A stretch of DNA of 64,000 nucleotides from Adineta ricciae. Taxonomy: Eukaryota > Rotifera > Eurotatoria > Adinetida > Adinetidae. Under the pieces are notes generated by a model that saw nothing but the letters and a program-made list of their open reading frames with translations, was not told where the DNA came from and ran no database searches. The stretch is from contig CAJNOJ010000165.1 in assembly GCA_905250025.1 (NCBI GenBank), forward strand, positions 62,001 to 126,000. The letters are read 5' to 3'. Below, piece by piece: positions 1 to 11,300 of this stretch. The position numbers and the translations under genes were made by a program. Within the stretch, counting starts at the first letter, position 1; every line of letters begins with the position of its first letter.

Positions 1-2266
1 CGCAATATGGAAATACATTACCTGTTCTTCAGGCGTTACGGACATACATTGATGAACATAAAAAGCTGAAAGAAGAACACGAAAAACTACTTGAACGCGA
101 ACCGGATATTCGTCAAGAAGAAAGACAATTATGTAATGAATTGAACGAACGTTCATTACAGATTGACAATCAAACTTTTCTGTCGAAACAACTAGTCGCA
201 CAAATGAGTCTTTTATCTGAACATATTGCGAAGTTACGTGAGGAAAGAGTACGTATGAATTTGGTCTCTTACGAATGATAATTTTTATGTTCTTTTAGAC
301 AAAACGTATTGATCATTTATCGGAAATCATTCGTATGTTACATGAATTCGAAGAAGTTTATGGATGGAAGCGACCACTTGCTGATACGATGGTTGGCCGA
401 TTATTAGCCCTCGGACCAATTGAAGTCGATAAATTTACGTTGACCAAAGAAGCTATTGAGCTTGTGGACAAAGAATTTGCTCAGGTAGATGAATATTTTC
501 TTTCGTTGAATCTTCTGCACATTCACGAAATTTAGATCAACGAAAAAATACAAAAAGCAGAAGCTTGTTTTGAACAATCACATAAACAATTGACAGCATT
601 AATGCGTAAACATCAATCGTTAATTCCCAATAGTAAAGCATTAGCTGCTACCAAAGTCAAACATTGTCGAATGTCCAAATTACCTGACGTATGTTCCGTT
701 TCTTCGTTATCAACTGATACTTGACTATTGAAGTTTCCTTTGTTTAGTTAGTTGCAGAAGTTGATCGATACACTGAACATGCTTTAGATAAACTAACCAA
801 AGATATAATCAAAGCACGTGAACAAATTCATGTCATATTGAACAAACTCTCCGTTGGTGACGTGTCGAATGATTCGAAATATGCGATTTTATATACGAGT
901 AAGTATTGAAATTCTGAAATGATTTCTTTTGAACGAATTCTGTTTGGTTTTATAGATGATTTTACAGAAGATATCTATTTCATGCACGAAGAACTTTTGC
1001 AGGAACTTGAAGCACAATACGAAGTGAATAAGACAATGTATGAACAAATTGAAGTGTGGAATGAACTGTTTCTTGAATTTCAAGAATTCGAAGTGCGTTC
1101 GAATGAATTTCAGTGTAAATATACCATGCTTGTTCTTTCTATCTAGAAAAATGCAAGCGACCCTCAGCGTTTCCATCGTCGTGGTTATAGTGCATTAGCA
1201 GAAGAAAAAACTCGTCGAAAATTAGAGGCGACTTTACGCGAGTGTGAATCTCGTCTCGAAAATCTTGCTGAAGATTACATGAAGAAAAATAATGGACAAG
1301 TATTCATTATGAATGCTAATGGAAAAGAAATTCCTGAGTATATTCGACAACGAAAAGAAGATTACGCAAAATCAAAAGAACGTGAACGAGAAGCAGCGAA
1401 GGTAAAGATATAAAATACTTCTATTCAAATAGAATTCATGTATCCTTCAAATTAGACACCGGCTTCGAAGAAAAAAGCTCGTACAGACACTATAGTACGC
1501 GCTCGCCCTGCTCCTCTGCAATCTGTACCTGGTGGCGATGATAATACTAACATTAGTGATGATAATCAATGTGCTACAACTCTTTGTGTACCTGTTTCTA
1601 AAAAGAAAAAAGCTCCTTTGTAAATACTCTTTTTATTATCAATCGAAATTCTTTCTTTTTAAAATAAAAACCATGCAAGTCAATCTATTTATCTCATTGT
1701 TCACTTTCTTCTAACAAATCTCGTCCTTTTCTAGGCAGCACCCAAAGGTACATTAGTTGGCCGGACCCCATTGAAGACAAAGCAATTTCCAAGTAACACG
1801 TCAAGTGCTATATCGAAACGCGTAAGTTTCTCTTTCATCACGTAGCTTTCTTTCAAATGAGATCTTTAGACTGAATCGACGGCGAATCTTCGAACTCCAT
1901 TAACAACGGCTCGCCGTGCTGGAATGCCACAACTACCAACAGGTAAAACCCCTCTACACAATTCAACAATGCAACTTCGAACGACGAAACGCACGAACAT
2001 CGATACAACATCATCAACGATCGTTACACCTGCTAAGCAACGTCGTTTAATCAATCAAATGCACGAAACAATGAAAATTCCAAATACAACGGAGAACATG
2101 TCCTCGCATAGCATTTTAACCACTACTTTGAAAACATCGACCATAGTAAGACGAGCATTTTACTGTTTCTCTCTTACAATTTCTCTCTCTTCAGGCAACA
2201 CCGGGAAAACGTGAAATACCTAAACGAGCAATTCCAACACCGATTCGTACGCACAAAGCAAAATAA
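1..2266 (+). CDS. PRC1: PRC1/Ase1/MAP65 family microtubule bundler (5' partial)
   Basis: Antiparallel-microtubule crosslinker of the spindle midzone and cytokinesis. The gene enters from the left edge, so the N-terminal dimerisation part is missing. Exons read: 1-248, 299-484, 536-688, 748-898, 956-1092, 1147-1401, 1456-~1587 (donor uncertain), 1735-1821, 1870-2145 and 2195-2266 (TAA). Most phases match across junctions. The first exons are coiled coil. Exon 1147-1401 has the family's spectrin-like core, with RGYSALAEEKTRRKL and then GQVFIMNANGKEIPEYI, which aligns with the microtubule-binding helix region of human PRC1. The last exons form a basic, Ser/Thr/Pro-rich tail with SKKKAR and KRTN-type patches, as expected for a Cdk-regulated C-terminus and nuclear signal. 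The next gene converges on it, with its stop 124 bp away. Family assignment is firm; the exact end of the seventh exon is not. Confidence 0.85.
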
Positions 2267-2390
2267 AAGAATCTTGTAAATCATAGAAATATCGCTGTAT
2301 ATTTATTCGATATTGTTGTTTATTTTATTTGAATGTACAAATAACAAAATAGAAAAAGAGAAATATAAATACATTTATGACTATATCTGA

Positions 2391-3058
2391 CTAAACGAGA
2401 ATAGATGTGGATAGATTTTTCTCTTTCTCATCATTTAATATGGGAATCTCGATATAATTTGGATTACTAAATGCTGGTGGAGGTTTTTCGATTGGCTTAA
2501 CAATCGTTGTCGTAGTTGACTTTGTTTGTCGTCGTCGTAGTTTCACACGTTCGACACGATCGATCTCTCGTGCTATAAATTGATCAATCTCATCGATTGG
2601 CTCCAGTGATGAAAGGACAGTTGCCACTGGTAATGTCGTGCTGACAAGTTGTGCTCGTTCAGGTTGAATTGAGTTCTAAGAGAAAATGGAAATTTTTTAG
2701 TTTATGAGAAAAAAAAATATTCATTTTTTCTTCGTACCAATGAGAATCGACTTGTTTTGGGTGGAATTATCACCGGATCATCTTGTAATGTTACACAACG
2801 TTTTCTCGGTTTGGCATATAACGGATCGAAATTTCGTTCGTCACCACCAATGCGCTGATTGACATAATTATGTTGATTCAAAGACGAAGGAGGCGGCAAG
2901 CAATTCGCTAAAAGCAGAAGAGGGATCTGCGTTGTATTGGTATTGGAATAAGAGCATGTGGGTTCAATATCGATTATCAATGGTCGAGAGAAGGATAAAT
3001 TCGATTGATCGATGATATCATAGATTGGATTGGAATAGGAACGTATATTTGACGACAT
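2391..3058 (-). CDS. Unknown 201-aa protein with NPxY-like tyrosine motifs
   Basis: Two exons, 3058-2738 and 2675-2391, join in phase 0 to give 201 aa. A clear splice acceptor (polypyrimidine then CAG) ends six bases before the ATG, so the transcript has a 5' untranslated intron or is trans-spliced. I do not recognise the family and see no membrane span or globular domain. The protein is low in predicted order. It carries tyrosine motifs of the kind used in receptor tails: SNPIYDII near residue 14, FDPLYAKP near 82, and SNPNYIEIP close to the C-terminus. A basic Arg/Lys stretch (VERVKLRRRQTK) lies before the last one. NPxY is the usual PTB-domain docking motif, so an adaptor role is possible, but this is inference only. 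It ends tail-to-tail against PRC1. Confidence 0.6.
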
Positions 3059-3363
3059 AGAAAACTGCAAAACAATATCAACATGAATCTAAAAGAAGTC
3101 AATATTGTTCAATTTCTAATGTTCACGTTTTTTTTCTCTTCCGTTGAGCTCTGTTTACATAAAACAACAACAAAAAGTCTGAATGAAAGACTATCTACGC
3201 ATATACAAAAACGCCTATTGAAAGATATATATGTTACAGAAAAAAAGAAAACACAACAAGATTTTCAACTGATCTATGTGGTGTAGAAAATTAAAACAAT
3301 GTTTACAATCAATGGAGAATTTCAACAAAAACAAAATTCGTTGCTTTTCATCTGACAAGTTAT

Positions 3364-5064
3364 CTATTGAAGTTTATACGATTTCTCCCAGAAAGATAGA
3401 TCGTCTTTAGCTTCAGCTAATCGTGCTCGATCCAATAATTCATAAAGATTTTCATGTGTACATTCACACATCTGCAAAAGTTTTCGAATACAATCGATTG
3501 AGTATAAATGAATCTGACTCGGTGTAAAAGATTTTGTTACTAATTTCAGTAATTGTGAATAGAGTCCCGGGTGTGAAAAGAGTTCGATAGTGATCGGCTT
3601 AAAACCTAGTTTATTTGCCTAAATTGCATAGAATTAAATGTTTGAAATTACATCGAAAAAATTCAACTTACGAATCGCTTGATTTTCTCGTCATCAAGTT
3701 CATTGAGAAGATTTGAAATAGTAAAACCTGGTATCATTATATAAGAATTGTATCTTGCAAAAATGAATTGTTCATATGAATTGATCATAACAATTTTAGT
3801 TAATGGAAGATTAGATAGAGAATATTTCGTTTGAGATGAGTCGCTCGATATTGATGAACGTTGATCAACATTGATGGGTTTCGCACAAATTTCATTTTCA
3901 CGCATTGTTCTACAATTCAAATTCGAATTCATACATTCATATTCACTTTTTTTCTCTTTACATACTCTCCAGCTTTCCAATACAACGCAATCATCGAATG
4001 CATCGGTTGACCATGTTCATCCAACACATAGACCTTGACAATCATACACATGTTTTTCTTGAACGTTGAAAATTGTCTTCTTACTTGATTTTTCTCCTTG
4101 GATATATCGTCGATTGGTCGAGCCATTTTGCAGTGTATCAAAAAATCATTAATGCAAACATACGCTTCATCATGGGCAGCAAATAAATTCACGTAAAACG
4201 TATTATCCCGTCCTTTGTACAACGGTTCAACATCGCATTGACAATTGTCAACAACGTTTTGAAACGTTTTCAATACAACATTATTCCACTCATGACCATT
4301 CAAAGGAGTGATCGCTGCTAGACGACATGTCAACAAACGAACGGGTCGTTTGGAATATTTAGTTAAGATGAAACGTAAACGTGACCGTGGCACGTGCTCT
4401 TCCCAAGAATTCAGATCAACGAAGAAGACATTGACTGTATCGTCAACTAGATCGTATTCCATAATTTGAGAACGGTTCCAAGCTGATGCAGTTGGGTCCC
4501 AAGTGACGCAAAGTAAGTTTTTACGCAGATATTCTCGTGGAATATGTAAATCATCGATTGAATTATAATAATCGCTGAAAATATTCATTAGAAGTCAAAC
4601 AAATCTACGAAGGTAAATCAATACTTCACAGTTTTGAAAAAAGCGTCACATTCAACCAGATCTCGAGTTAATTGAATTGTAAATGCATAAGGTGAAATGA
4701 TGGATACAATACAACATTGTTGAATAACATTTAGTTTCAATGATGATGTTTCATATTTATATCCATTGGATGTTACATCGGCGATTAAAACTTCCTCGTT
4801 AGATGTCTTTTTCTAAACAGAAATTCTTGAAAAAAAAGAGACGTTTTTCGAAGAGTTATTTACAACTGATGAATTCCGAATATTCATTTGATCAATTCCG
4901 TTTTGACAAAAGAGAATTTGTTCAGTGATATAGTCATCACCATGTTTCGCTGGTTTATTTATCGGCGTTGAAGAAGTTTTTGGAAACATGCATCGATTAT
5001 ACGATTCCGCTTGTTGAAGAAAACGCCGTAGAAGTTGAGTGCCATGACTTGGATTTCGATGCAT
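3364..5064 (-). CDS. Tudor-domain protein, TDRD5/TDRD7-like
   Basis: Five exons (5064-4864, 4812-4625, 4574-3966, 3909-3672, 3618-3364) join in frame to 496 aa. The start has an in-frame TAA just upstream. Residues ~85-240 form an extended Tudor domain. IISPYAFTIQL matches the SPxxFyiQL entry strand. VNVFFVDLNSWEEHVPRSRL matches the core strand pair around the usual VFFVDYG motif, followed by LLTCRLAAITPL. The SN-like half follows (DNTFYVNLFAAHDEAYVCINDFLI). Such proteins bind symmetrically dimethylated arginine, typically on PIWI proteins in germ granules. The usual YG of VDYG is LN here, so part of the aromatic cage may be lost and ligand binding is uncertain. No LOTUS or RNA-binding domain is visible. 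The C-terminal ~160 residues are helical and unrecognised. Assignment to a specific TDRD is not possible. Confidence 0.75.
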
Positions 5065-5306
5065 TTACTCATATACACACGTGAATCTTTCTGGAACAAG
5101 AAATGTGACTTTCTTTATTTGATAATGTGCTTATTGAAACAAGTGCGTGAAAAAAAGACGACGAAAAATTTGTCTGGTTAATACTGTAATTCTTCTTTTT
5201 TTCAACATAACAAAGTACAATATAGTAATAAAGAAAAGAAAAAAACACACACTATTGAAAATAATGCAAAAAAAGAGCGAATATCAACAGAAGAATCCGT
5301 TTCTGT

Positions 5307-8300
5307 TCAAAAGAATTCATTTGTTGTTGTTTGATTGTTCCTCTTGTTTTCATTGACCAATACATGTTCAGGAGGTTTCTCTTCTTCGGAAGGTGTGGCA
5401 AGTATAGGTGGCCAATCAGGTGTTAGTCGAAGAATATTTTCGATGTGTAGATGATGTGTACCTATTCGTGAACGTTCGTTTCGAGATGTTGATGATAGAG
5501 GTGCACGTTTGAAACTAATATTATCATTTTCAATGACATATTCCTTGAAAACAAACAATTAGATGAAAATGAGAACAGCTGAAACATTTACTTCGAACAT
5601 GAACATGACAACAAAGTTAAGCATGGCCATTGCAAGAATGATTAATTTAAATTTTATATCCGGGATGAATCGTAGCTGAAAAGAAAGAAAACATTCATAT
5701 CAGGCATCGCTTGAAAACACTGACATCTATTTCTAGACATTCTCTACTATGTTTATTTCTCGGTACATCAAATTATCAGTTTGACTTGCTTATATACAAA
5801 ATCATCCGTCCGTTATTCGTAACGAAGAAAACTTTCCGATTGACTTCGCTCTGTTATTTTTAGTTAATTGAAATGAAAGTAGACTAATGTATATGTCTCC
5901 GTTAGGCATTCGGTTGTTAAGTAAACATTACTAGTATACAAACCTCAAAGAAGTTGTAGAGCGATTTGACAGGAACGAAAAGAAGAACTAAACTGAATCC
6001 AAATGTGAGTACGATCGAAAGAAGAAACAACCCTAGAAGATAATAAATGATGAAAACGTCAATCGTTATGAAGTGTTCATTTACAATTCGAAAATATCGA
6101 TCGACGGTAAGGAGCACCGCGAGAGAAGACAATCGATTCCCAAATGTATTGAAATGTCGATTGAAGAAATATAGCCGTATTGATATGCGATACATAGATT
6201 TTATCCGTATTGAACTCAAACGGCTCATACCTAAGTGAAAATAGAAAGAAAGAACGATTTTTCTCTTTGGCAGAAGAGCACAGCTATTTTAATAACCATG
6301 GTTGTCTTTTAACAAATTCGAAGGTAAACGCTTGAAAACCAGCACAGATTGATAGATGACCGATGAGTGAAAAGAGTGGTCGCCTAGAATAGATACTCCT
6401 TTTGATTAGAAATTGATTGGATTTATTATATACCAGGAAATCAACTTTGTTCGAGGTGGTTTGGGATCCAAATATGGGTATGATACCGTTCGACTGACTA
6501 AAATTTTCCAATGATCATAGCTATTCAAAGATTTTCATCGAACTCACAAAGCAATACAAGCAATGTAATAAGACCCAAATCAATAAACAAAAATTCATAA
6601 TCAGTTAAATTGTTTCCAATCTAATCAACAAAAGTAGTAATGTAATTAATCTTCTCACAATTGATTTCTTGAATCATACCGTATATAACATAATAACTGT
6701 CAAGAATTGAGTCAAACTGTACGCAACCATATACTTCACGACTCCAAACGAAGTTACTAATGCTGTACCACGAGATACAATAAAATTACTTCAATGCAAA
6801 TAAATTTTTACCTGCGCGTCCTTCCCTAAAAAAAAAATTTCGAATATACATGAGTATATTGAATGTAAATTTCTCCTACCGAATAATAGTGGGTACACAT
6901 TCGATTGTTGGTGTTCGAGATGTAAACGGACTTGCGATTGACGCATCAGCTGTTGATAATGATATTCCTGCATGTGCTGCTTTTAATGCTCCAACATCAT
7001 TAGCACCATCGCCACACATCGACACATAGTAACTAGAAATATGATGATATAATGATAAAATCAATCATATGACAAAGTATCGTTCTATTGTTTAACAAAA
7101 AAAAAATGTCATCTGTCATTACTAATCAATCGTGTCAGAAGAGCTGATCGAGAAGTCGAAGTGAAAAAGAGTTCTATAGATTTGTTTACAAATGATTGAT
7201 AGTGCAGCAAGTTTGATTTAATGGATAGAACGGAAGTTTTTTTGTATTGACATTGACATACAATGAGAAAACGACAGTGAGTATCAGAGAGAAAATAAAA
7301 TAGAATAAAACAATTTATAACACATTTCTATGAATAGATTTCGTAAAAGTACATCAATTAGATATATATTTACTAGTAATTATCATTCAGAAAAGCAAAT
7401 AAATCAACATCTTCTCATACACAGTACATTGTAAACTGCTTCTTCTTTTTCTTTTCCAGTTCTGTGACTAGTACCATCAAGTCGTTACTTAAGGACTTAT
7501 CATATCTATATTCGTGAGTGCATTCTTATGTTGTTTCTTTTCCTCGTCTGATTTCAACATCTAGATCTCATGGGATAAACAGAATAAATGATCAAACACA
7601 TGTGTTTGAATTAAATTGTCAAAAAATCTTATATTAGATTGTAACATTTATAGAATGACAAGTCTTCAATTCACATTTCATTCATATTGCATAGGAGAAA
7701 AATGACTAGAGCAATCAGTTTCCTATATTTAACAACGACATTTTTTTTTGAAACATTTCACACATTCAAACTAATGATTATTTGATTTCTTTTTGTTCTG
7801 TTCGTACATTAGAAGATTTTCTTTTTCTCGTCCAGATCAAACCTTCGTTTTGTGATGTACTCAAGCGGATTTTTATTGACTCATTAAATAATAAAGAAAA
7901 TCCGTCTAGATCTCTTTATTCATTCCAAAGACATTATCTCTCTATTCTTCGTGTTTTTTCATCCTACACGTCGAATAATGTCTGCAATATATTTGAAAGG
8001 AAACAAAAGGAAAACTACGACTAGAAATCGAGACATCCATGTCACACCTTTTATTATATCAACCCATCGGTATATCTATGTGTGACTATAGGTTTTAATT
8101 AGAAGGGAAGACAACAACGAGTGGAAAAGAAGGAGAGAAATAAATTAAGAAGAATAATTGAGCTTATTCTTGTCTCTTATTTATGGGAAAAGTAATAGCG
8201 TTGGTTACGAATGATTTCGAGAATGTGAGGAAAAATATCTTTTTTTTTTGTCTCAACTATGTACGATAATCACGCTATTTTGACATTGCTAGGTAAGTAC

Positions 8301-11300
8301 AAGGAAATTTGCTTCTGATATCATTGAAAAGTCATAGAGGAAATTTCTTTGTGTTCTAGAATTTCAGTGAAAGGCGAGACGATTTGTGTGGAAGAAATCA
8401 TCGAAGCGATTAAGCACGCAGAGTAACTGGATTATTTCATCTTCTCTCCTTGTATTTATCGAATGAAAATCCATTTATATTCGATTATTTTTATTTGAAA
8501 AAAACCACACTGAATATGATTAATTCGTCATCAATCACACATTATTATATCTTGGTAAGTTTCATTTCTTCTCTTTCTCTCTCGGTTACATTTCTTTCTA
8601 AGCTCGTAATAATACTGATTGGAACTAATAGATTTCGGAAATGAAATGACTTACACCGTGAAATAAACATTTCTGCTCATGTCAATCGTCTCAGGTTAGG
8701 AAGTAAAAGACATTACACTACATCAGACTTGAAGTTTTGTAAAGTGCTTGGAAAATCTACTTTTGACATGAAGTGTACCTGTCGATGTTGAAAATGAAAT
8801 TCATTTAGTGACAAGTGTTTCTTTCAGAATTTGCCACTTGTTACATCCGAGCTGTGGAGTTTTCTTGTACTTTTTGAAAGTAAGTTAAACTTTTGATGAG
8901 TCTCAGGAGATTTTCTTTCTGTATTAGGAGTTTTTCTGAACTAATTAGTTGTCATCTGTTATTGATTATTCATGATATGAAATCAAAGAGTTAAAGTATG
9001 TACGAGAAGAGAAGAGAAGTGATTGAAAGAGAACTTCTTTTGTTATATATATATATATATATATCCATGGAATAGAAAAAGAAAGAATTCGAGAAAATTT
9101 GTTTGACGTTGTATTAATAATAATCATAATAGGATGAAAATATCTAACGTACAATGCACAAGAAAGTCCCGGCTATCAAGAGAGCGAGCGAAAAGGCGAT
9201 GAAGGAGAAAAAAAGAGCGGCAAGAAAACGAGACATTCGCCGTCTCTGTTATTATGAATCGTCAGAATGAAGAGGAAAACTGGGAGGAGAAGAAATATTC
9301 TAGACGCCGCCTTCAGTCAATGGTCGATCGACTATACACGATAAACTTGTCTTGTTTTTTATTGTAATTCCGTTCAAATGGCAAAGCAAAAGATTTCTTT
9401 CTTTGCTTCTTGCAAGCGCATTTAAGGAGAGAAATCTAGTCGAATACATTTTCAAGTGTTACTTCTGTCAAATCGGACGTTTCTTCTGTTTTATTTTCAT
9501 AATATCCAGGCAACATCAACCTCGTCGACAACTGCCATTTGGATAGTTAACGAACAAGATTCTACAACAACAAATCTTGATGTTTATCAAGCGTCAGTTC
9601 GAACAATGTGGTATCGTTTTCTCTTAATTATCAGTAAGTAGATCTTGTTGATACGAGCTTTGTTTTTATTCCAATAAATATAAACCTTCGAAACGAACAA
9701 AAAAAGGAAATTGGTTAGCCGGAAAGATGGCTATTTACATGTTCGCTTAATTCTATCAGCTAACCAGAGAGAGGGAGAAAGAGAGAGAGAGACGTGATTT
9801 TAACTCAAGGATACTCAAGCGGAGCACGATGTTCAAGTCGAATTCGGCAAAGAAATTCTGTTATGATTAAAAATGAACAAATTTGTTTCACTTTTTCTTT
9901 TACAATTTTAGTCATTTTCGTTACGGCTGCCGGCAACGTTCTCGTTTGTTTGGCGATAGCACGAGAACGAAAATTACAAAACACAACCAATTATTTTCTT
10001 ATGTCATTAGCAATCGCTGATTGTCTTGTTGCAATACTCGTCATGCCGATGGGAATGATTTCTGAAATTATCGGTAAGTTTTTCTGCAACTAACTCGATC
10101 GATTTTGACTAATGAATTCTTTTCATTAGGTTACTTTCCGTTGTCACATTACGCGTGTATTATTTTTGCTACATTGGACGTTCTATGTTGTACATCGTCA
10201 ATATGGCATATGAGTACGATGTCTATGGACCGATATTTTACAATTCGTTTTCCATTTCGTTATGGAAGAAACAAAACACGTCGTATCATGCTACTGAAAA
10301 TTGTTGCCGTTTGGGCAATAAGCGCCGCTGTATCATCTCCAGTGTTCGTCTTAGGTATTGTGGATAAGCAGAATGTCCTATCCAACGGTGTTTGTGCACC
10401 AAACAATGCCTCATTCAAATTGTACGGTTCTGTATTTGCATTCTATATTCCATTCATTATTATGATAACGACATATGCATTGACGATGCGTTCATTGCGA
10501 AATGTTTTAGTTCATAAACGAAAATATAATCGTGAACGACGATTAAAACAAACTTTCCGACCATTGGCACAGATAATCAATCAATATGCGGAAATAGCTC
10601 ATAACATTCGACGAACATCCTCATCAACAAACAATCCGACAACTTCATTACTATCGAATACAAACACGACCAGTAATAATAACAATCCTAATTCTATTTT
10701 ATCTCGAACTTCCTATGCAATTATTACTACAACGACAACATCACCACCAACAACGGACAGTCGAACACAGTTTTTCCCTTTGCATAGCTCCGATATGAAT
10801 GTGAAACAAGATTCAAATAATATTCAATATGGTTCTATTAAACTAACAAGTGGCACAAACATATCGAATGAATTACTCCATAGTAATCAACATTTAACTA
10901 TTAGTTATATTAAATCGAGTGGAAGTAAGAAACGCCGTGCCCAGCAACAGTTACAGCAACAACAACAACAAAATCTAAGTACATCAAGCAACCGTTCGAA
11001 AACCGACGGCGATATGAGTACTGTATATGAGATAACGGAATGTTCGAAATCAACATCCGATTCTCATGATTTAACGTCAATTACTGGAAATAGTGTAATT
11101 GGAAGATCAATTGTTACTATTGAAGAACAAGATCAACCATTGACTATGTTAGAGCAAGAACAACAAACTTCTCCGACGATAACAACATCAACTATCAACG
11201 CAATATCAACACTCAAAGAAGAAGAAGAAGCTTGTTTGACGACAGATGTAGATAGTCGAAGTAGGTCTTGTTTCTCTCGATTGATTGTCAAAGAAGAAAA

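Noticed and set aside
9794..9911. Receptor TM1 start in the open frame reading [12 protein letters not shown]
   Set aside because: The acceptor at 9910-9911 joins RFLLII directly to [11 protein letters not shown], which fits TM1 length and 5-HT2 alignment far better.
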